A stretch of DNA of 17,703 nt from Haloferacaceae archaeon (GTDB lineage: Archaea; Halobacteriota; Halobacteria; Halobacteriales; Haloferacaceae): positions 1 through 17,703 of the forward strand of contig JAQCMZ010000106.1 of assembly GCA_028274825.1 (NCBI GenBank), read 5' to 3'. The notes beneath the pieces were generated by a model. That model saw nothing but the letters and a program-made list of their open reading frames with translations, had not been told where the DNA came from and made no database searches. The position numbers were made by a program, and so were the translations under genes. Of the stretch, positions 14,996 to 17,703 are shown one piece after another; the stretch's first letter is position 1; each line of letters starts with the position of its first letter.

Positions 14996-16462
14996 TCAGT
15001 CCCCACCCACTTTCGAATTATCTCCGGAATCAGTCTCTGGTGAATCCTGGCCGTCTCTGCTAGCCTGGGGTTTCGGAGTACCGCTCCCCTGCTGGTCAAG
15101 AGTCAATGTTCCGCGTTCCGCCATCATCGCCTCGGCACGATCGGCCCAGTTGGTCCCCGTGAAGCCCCAGGTGGCCACCAGTGCCATCCACAGATACGCG
15201 AGAAACATACCCACGTACGTGCCAACCGGCCCGTAACCGAGGGTTCGGCCGAGAAGCCACGAGACTCCCAGGAAGAACCCGAATATTCCCGAAATGCGGG
15301 CGAATGGCGGAATTCGAGTTTCGCCGGCCCCTTGGAGTGATCCTGATAATGCCGAAAAAGCGACTAATGCCGCTGCTGCGAGCCCATACACCCGGGTGAA
15401 ATTCACGGCAAACTGCGCTGTCGCAGCGTCAGTGGTGAAGATAGTCACAATCGGTTCCGCAAGGACACCCAGCGCAATCCCGACACTCCCGACAGATACG
15501 ACTCCGAGACCGGTGACTGCCCAGCCGTCGAAGGTGGCTGTTTCAGCGTCATCCTTTCCGAGCGACTGTCCGACGAGAACAGACGCAGCGATGTTGTAGC
15601 CCCGCAACAGGGGTTGTGTTACCTGCTGATACACTCGCCGACCGATCTGAAAGCCCGCGTTGACAACCTCACCGAACCCCAAGAGAAGGGCGTTGAACGG
15701 AAATTGCGCGAGTTCAGCCCCGAGTCCCTCTGCCATTCGCGGGGCCGATACCTGAATCAGTTGTTTGGCAATCGTGAAATCTCGCGAGCGGGCGAAACTT
15801 GCGGTCGTCCACGTGCTAGAGATGGCCCCGAGTAACAGGATGGCGGTGAAGACGTTTGCCGAGGCGGTCGCGATTCCGACGCCGATAATCTCTAATCGCG
15901 GCGCCCCGAACAACCCCAATCCCAGAATTATCGATCCAGAGAGGTTGAGACTGTTCGCGACGATATTGATGTACATCGGCGTTCTGGTGTCGCCACTCCC
16001 CTGAAGAGCCCGAGCAGCGACCAATGCAACGTGTCGAGCGGGCGCAGTCACAAAGATGATTGCCAGATACGCTGAGCCAAGCCGAATTACTTCGTCGCTG
16101 GCACCGAAGACGGCGATAGCGAATTCACCGACAAACAGTCCGACCAGCAGAAACGGCACTCCGGTAATCGCTCCGATGAGGATTGCCTGTGTCACGGCCT
16201 CGTCACGCGTGCCAGTCGCCCCCGCGCCAGTGTCCTGGGAGGACAGCGCAATCGCACCACCACCCAACCCGAGACCGATCCGCAACGGGAACCGGGCGTA
16301 CAGATCTGCTAGCCCGATCGCGACCACCGCAGCTGGCGAAAACAGTGCCGTGATGATGATGTCACTCGTTCGCATTGCCGTCCGGAACGTTTGTCCGGCC
16401 ATGACTGGCCACGCGAGGTCAAACACCCGTCTCCAGACCCGACGTATCCGACGACCGTCCAT
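14996..16462 (-). CDS. MATE family multidrug/toxin exporter
   Basis: This 488-residue protein has about 12 hydrophobic helices in two similar halves, as in NorM/DinF-type exporters that expel cationic compounds using Na+ or H+. Characteristic stretches include LAWPVMAGQTFRTAMRTSD in helix 1, ALQGSGDTRTPMYIN after the first-half helices and the matching SLQGAGETRIPPFARISG in the second half. The ATG at 16462 (MDGRRIRRVWRRVFDLAWPV) gives the usual basic N terminus. The frame is open back to 16624, but that stretch has no helix and is left out. The last 40 residues form a hydrophilic, acidic tail rich in Asp, Ser and Gly. The gene stands 136 bases before the SpoIIM gene and may have its own promoter. 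The substrate is unknown. Confidence 0.92.
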   Translation of the reverse strand: MDGRRIRRVWRRVFDLAWPVMAGQTFRTAMRTSDIIITALFSPAAVVAIGLADLYARFPLRIGLGLGGGAIALSSQDTGAGATGTRDEAVTQAILIGAITGVPFLLVGLFVGEFAIAVFGASDEVIRLGSAYLAIIFVTAPARHVALVAARALQGSGDTRTPMYINIVANSLNLSGSIILGLGLFGAPRLEIIGVGIATASANVFTAILLLGAISSTWTTASFARSRDFTIAKQLIQVSAPRMAEGLGAELAQFPFNALLLGFGEVVNAGFQIGRRVYQQVTQPLLRGYNIAASVLVGQSLGKDDAETATFDGWAVTGLGVVSVGSVGIALGVLAEPIVTIFTTDAATAQFAVNFTRVYGLAAAALVAFSALSGSLQGAGETRIPPFARISGIFGFFLGVSWLLGRTLGYGPVGTYVGMFLAYLWMALVATWGFTGTNWADRAEAMMAERGTLTLDQQGSGTPKPQASRDGQDSPETDSGDNSKVGGD

Positions 16463-16692
16463 ACGTGTCACTCGCTGCCCCGTGGTTTCACCTTGCCGAC
16501 ATTGAGAACAACACAAACTGGCTTCAGGAGACTGGGTCAGATACCACAGATATGCCGGGAGACGGTCGCTCGTCGCACTCGTCTCAAAATCACGGGCTGT
16601 CGTATGTGCCTCAACAGCCCACACGCACAGGGTTTTGTCGTGCTGGTCTGTAGCCCCCGCCGGTCAGGTATCCTGTCGCTGGACCCCTGAAA
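16463..16692. other. Divergent intergenic region between MATE and the small membrane protein
   Basis: The stretch lies between two divergently transcribed genes. I saw no RNA gene and no further coding signal. A clear TATA-like box for the rightward gene lies at its right end; none was found for the leftward MATE gene. Confidence 0.5.
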
Positions 16693-16698
16693 TTTTAT
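16693..16698 (+). promoter_or_regulatory. TATA box of the small membrane protein gene
   Basis: TTTTAT, preceded by GAAA, is centred about 26 bases before the ATG at 16722. That is the spacing of an archaeal TATA box whose transcript starts at the start codon, and no ribosome binding site precedes the gene. The message is therefore probably leaderless. Confidence 0.6.
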
Positions 16699-16712
16699 CT
16701 CGCGCTCGCGAG
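16699..16712 (+). promoter_or_regulatory. Inverted repeat between TATA box and start, possible operator
   Basis: CTCGCG (16699-16704) and CGCGAG (16707-16712) form a perfect palindrome around CT. It starts directly after the TATA box and ends 9 bases before the start codon, where a bound repressor would block transcription. An operator role is inferred from position only. Confidence 0.35.
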
Positions 16713-16721
16713 CAAACAGAC

Positions 16722-16976
16722 ATGAGCGATTCCGATGCCAGTGCTGCCGACAGAGCCGAAGAGCCACCAGCTTTCGAAGAGATGAGTCTCGCACAGCGTG
16801 TCGTCACGGCGTGGGTACAGAATACGTTCAAAGGGGCGTTCGTTATCCTCCTGTTATTATTCGCGATGTCGTTTCTCGTTGCACTGGCATTTGCCTACCC
16901 CGTAGTGGCGCTGTGGCTAGGTATTGGCGTCGCACTCATTTGCATCCTCGTCGGCACGGCGTTATATGTGGGTTGA
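16722..16976 (+). CDS. Small two-helix membrane protein
   Basis: This 84-residue protein has an acidic N-terminal part (residues 1-22, with RAEEPPAFEE) and a short amphipathic stretch (MSLAQRVVTAWVQNTFKG). Two membrane helices follow at about 39-58 and 61-82, separated by a YP turn. No catalytic motif is visible and I do not recognise a named family. The ATG at 16722 is supported by a TATA box at the distance expected for a leaderless transcript; upstream codons in the frame (from 16635) are not protein-like. The gene stands alone, divergent from the MATE exporter. It could be a small membrane regulator or subunit. Confidence 0.72.
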   Translation: MSDSDASAADRAEEPPAFEEMSLAQRVVTAWVQNTFKGAFVILLLLFAMSFLVALAFAYPVVALWLGIGVALICILVGTALYVG

Positions 16977-16986
16977 CAGTTCCGGT

Positions 16987-17032
16987 GAGACGGGTTTGGG
17001 ATTCAACCCGACCACGAAATTGAGCCCGTCTC
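16987..17032 (+). terminator. Hairpin 10 bases downstream of the small membrane protein gene
   Basis: GAGACGGG (16987-16994) pairs perfectly with CCCGTCTC (17025-17032). The enclosed part can add a second small stem (GGTT with AACC). The position fits a 3' end of the short message, but there is no T-run, so the role is a guess. Confidence 0.3.
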
Positions 17033-17192
17033 AAACGACGGTACGGGCTTCAGGCGGCATTCAGCGTCTGTGTTTTCACCAATCGTTGAAGCCGGCATAC
17101 CAGTTGTTGGGAATCTTTTCGGTGCGTTCAGAACCTGCCACGGGTCTGTCTCGAGTGTGATGACAGACTCTACAGGCGGTCGAGGCGAGTGC

Positions 17193-17265
17193 CTCGGGGT
17201 CGTTCGGAAGACGCAGTCTTCCGTGATGACGAGAGACGGAGTCTCTCGAACCACTTGACCCCGAG
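17193..17265 (+). ncRNA. Candidate structured RNA: three-way junction of perfect stems
   Basis: CTCGGGGTC (17193-17201) pairs perfectly with GACCCCGAG (17257-17265). This encloses two hairpins of identical design: CGGAAGAC-GCA-GTCTTCCG (17205-17223) and CGAGAGAC-GGA-GTCTCTCG (17230-17248). Each has an 8-bp stem and a 3-base loop. Together they give 25 perfect base pairs in 73 bases. A competing hairpin, CGAGGC-GAGT-GCCTCG (17181-17196), shares bases with the outer stem and could switch it. The sequence is palindromic enough that the strand is uncertain. It may be a new RNA, part of a mobile element or an RNA processing site. I do not recognise a known family. Confidence 0.4.
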
Positions 17266-17281
17266 GGTGAAGCCGACACGG

Positions 17282-17491
17282 TTATATGCTGAACAGGCGC
17301 ATTCCCACGCCGTTCACGACGTGGATACGCGCCGTCACAGCGCCAATTGCGGACTGGTTTTGTTCCACACTGCCGTATATGTGAATGTCGGTGCACTGGG
17401 GACGACCCCAGTGTAGCCGAGCGCCCAACAGCGGTTCGAGTGTCCGCCCACACTGGAAACAGGCCAGGGTGTGGCCCGATGTGGGAATCAC
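17282..17491 (-). CDS. Possible small CxxC protein (69 aa), low confidence
   Basis: From a GTG at 17491 the frame reads MIPTSGHTLACFQCGRTLEP and ends RLFSI. CFQCG and a later Cys in GRPQC, with nearby His residues, suggest half of a zinc ribbon; a complete four-Cys site is not visible. The frame is continuous with the CxxC frame upstream except for one TGA at 17528-17530, so the two may be parts of one broken gene. The hairpin-rich DNA makes chance coding likely. I treat this as unproven. Confidence 0.18.
   Translation of the reverse strand: MIPTSGHTLACFQCGRTLEPLLGARLHWGRPQCTDIHIYGSVEQNQSAIGAVTARIHVVNGVGMRLFSI
17394..17413 (+). other. Perfect 8-bp hairpin with ACGA tetraloop
   Basis: CACTGGGG (17394-17401) and CCCCAGTG (17406-17413) pair perfectly around ACGA, and the stem can be lengthened by one GU and one UA pair. 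It lies within the low-confidence 69-codon frame, about 130 bases after the three-way junction. Confidence 0.5.
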
Positions 17492-17527
17492 ACACCAAGC
17501 ATCGGGGGCGAACAGTTGCAGAGGAAG

Positions 17528-17703
17528 TCACTCCGAGTCTGTCGCAGTCTGCCGGGCTCCCCGTGGCCAACACAACACGGGGAATCCGAGCACGACAGAC
17601 GAGAGGAGTCCCGGGGTAGCCACTCCCAAGAGACGACCCGTCGACCGGTTGCACACCGATTCCAACGGTGTGCTCGCGTGGCAGTCTGGACACCTGACAC
17701 TCC
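17528..17703 (-). CDS. C-terminal fragment of a possible zinc-ribbon membrane protein (runs off window)
   Basis: On the minus strand the frame is open from the window edge to a TGA at 17530-17528. It reads SVRCPDCHASTPLESVC, a Cys pair plus a third Cys as in a zinc ribbon. A hydrophobic segment follows (GVATPGLLSSVVLGFPVLCW) that is about membrane-helix length, then a short polar tail ending ATDSE. The start would lie beyond the window. Zinc-ribbon plus single-helix proteins are common in haloarchaea, but 57 codons are too few to be sure. Confidence 0.28.
   Translation of the reverse strand, partial: SVRCPDCHASTPLESVCNRSTGRLLGVATPGLLSSVVLGFPVLCWPRGARQTATDSE

Larger units (their letters stand above)
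16977..17703. other. Hairpin-rich region without a confident gene
   Basis: These 727 bases contain no open frame with convincing protein character. They hold at least seven perfect inverted repeats of 6-9 bp, the three-way junction at 17193-17265 and a minus-strand frame with CxxC motifs at the right edge. A decayed mobile element or a structured RNA locus would both fit. Confidence 0.5.

Noticed and set aside
17223..17292. C/D-box guide RNA formed by GTGATGA (17223) and CTGA (17289)
   Set aside because: No convincing D' and C' boxes or terminal stem, and the C-box-like string lies against two strong hairpins; kept only as a remark.
17076..17693. 205-codon minus-strand frame in the hairpin-rich region
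   Set aside because: No domain pattern, no hydrophobic core periodicity, and the CxxC motifs lie in a different frame.

Overview
The window looks like a piece of a haloarchaeal (class Halobacteria) chromosome. The predicted proteins are strongly acidic and rich in Asp, Glu, Thr and Val. Lys is scarce, and GC is moderate to high by eye. Several families have a typically archaeal or haloarchaeal form: a two-domain AhbA/AhbB siroheme decarboxylase, a separate GMP synthase ATPase subunit (GuaAb), and DUF95/SpoIIM membrane proteins. I cannot name the genus. All gene calls come from reading translations by eye; no database search was run.

Region 1 (1-2960, +) is a tetrapyrrole cluster. It holds the 3' part of an AhbAB-type siroheme decarboxylase, a precorrin-2 dehydrogenase with a long Glu-Ser repeat insert, and glutamyl-tRNA reductase (hemA). 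The last two overlap by 4 bases. HemA makes the first committed precursor, the dehydrogenase makes sirohydrochlorin, and AhbAB decarboxylates siroheme towards heme.

Region 2 (3091-4560) has a Nif3-family protein (+) and a small cupin (-) that converge on a 378-base gap. The gap carries two back-to-back hairpins and six tandem 10-bp repeats. Region 3 (4824-6685, -) is a translationally coupled pair: a sulfatase/phosphoglycerol-transferase-fold hydrolase and a GtrA membrane protein, which fits cell-surface glycan or lipid decoration.

Region 4 (6953-9853, -) is a nucleotide operon: pyrG, guaAb and a small haloarchaeal protein, all with overlapping ends. Divergent from it, region 5 (9956-11450, +) has an aldo/keto reductase and a dienelactone-hydrolase-like alpha/beta hydrolase. 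Region 6 (11628-16462, -) has an amidase-signature enzyme, a SpoIIM/DUF95 membrane protein and a MATE exporter. Between the amidase and the SpoIIM gene lies the tail of a decayed TnpB (IS200/IS605 family) with its characteristic GC-rich end hairpin.

Region 7 (16722-17703) has an 84-residue two-helix membrane protein with a clean leaderless-type promoter. It is followed by about 700 bases without a confident gene but unusually dense in perfect inverted repeats. One of these can fold into a closed three-way junction (17193-17265) and is the best candidate here for something undescribed. Next to it is a minus-strand frame with two CxxC zinc-ribbon-like segments separated by one in-frame stop.
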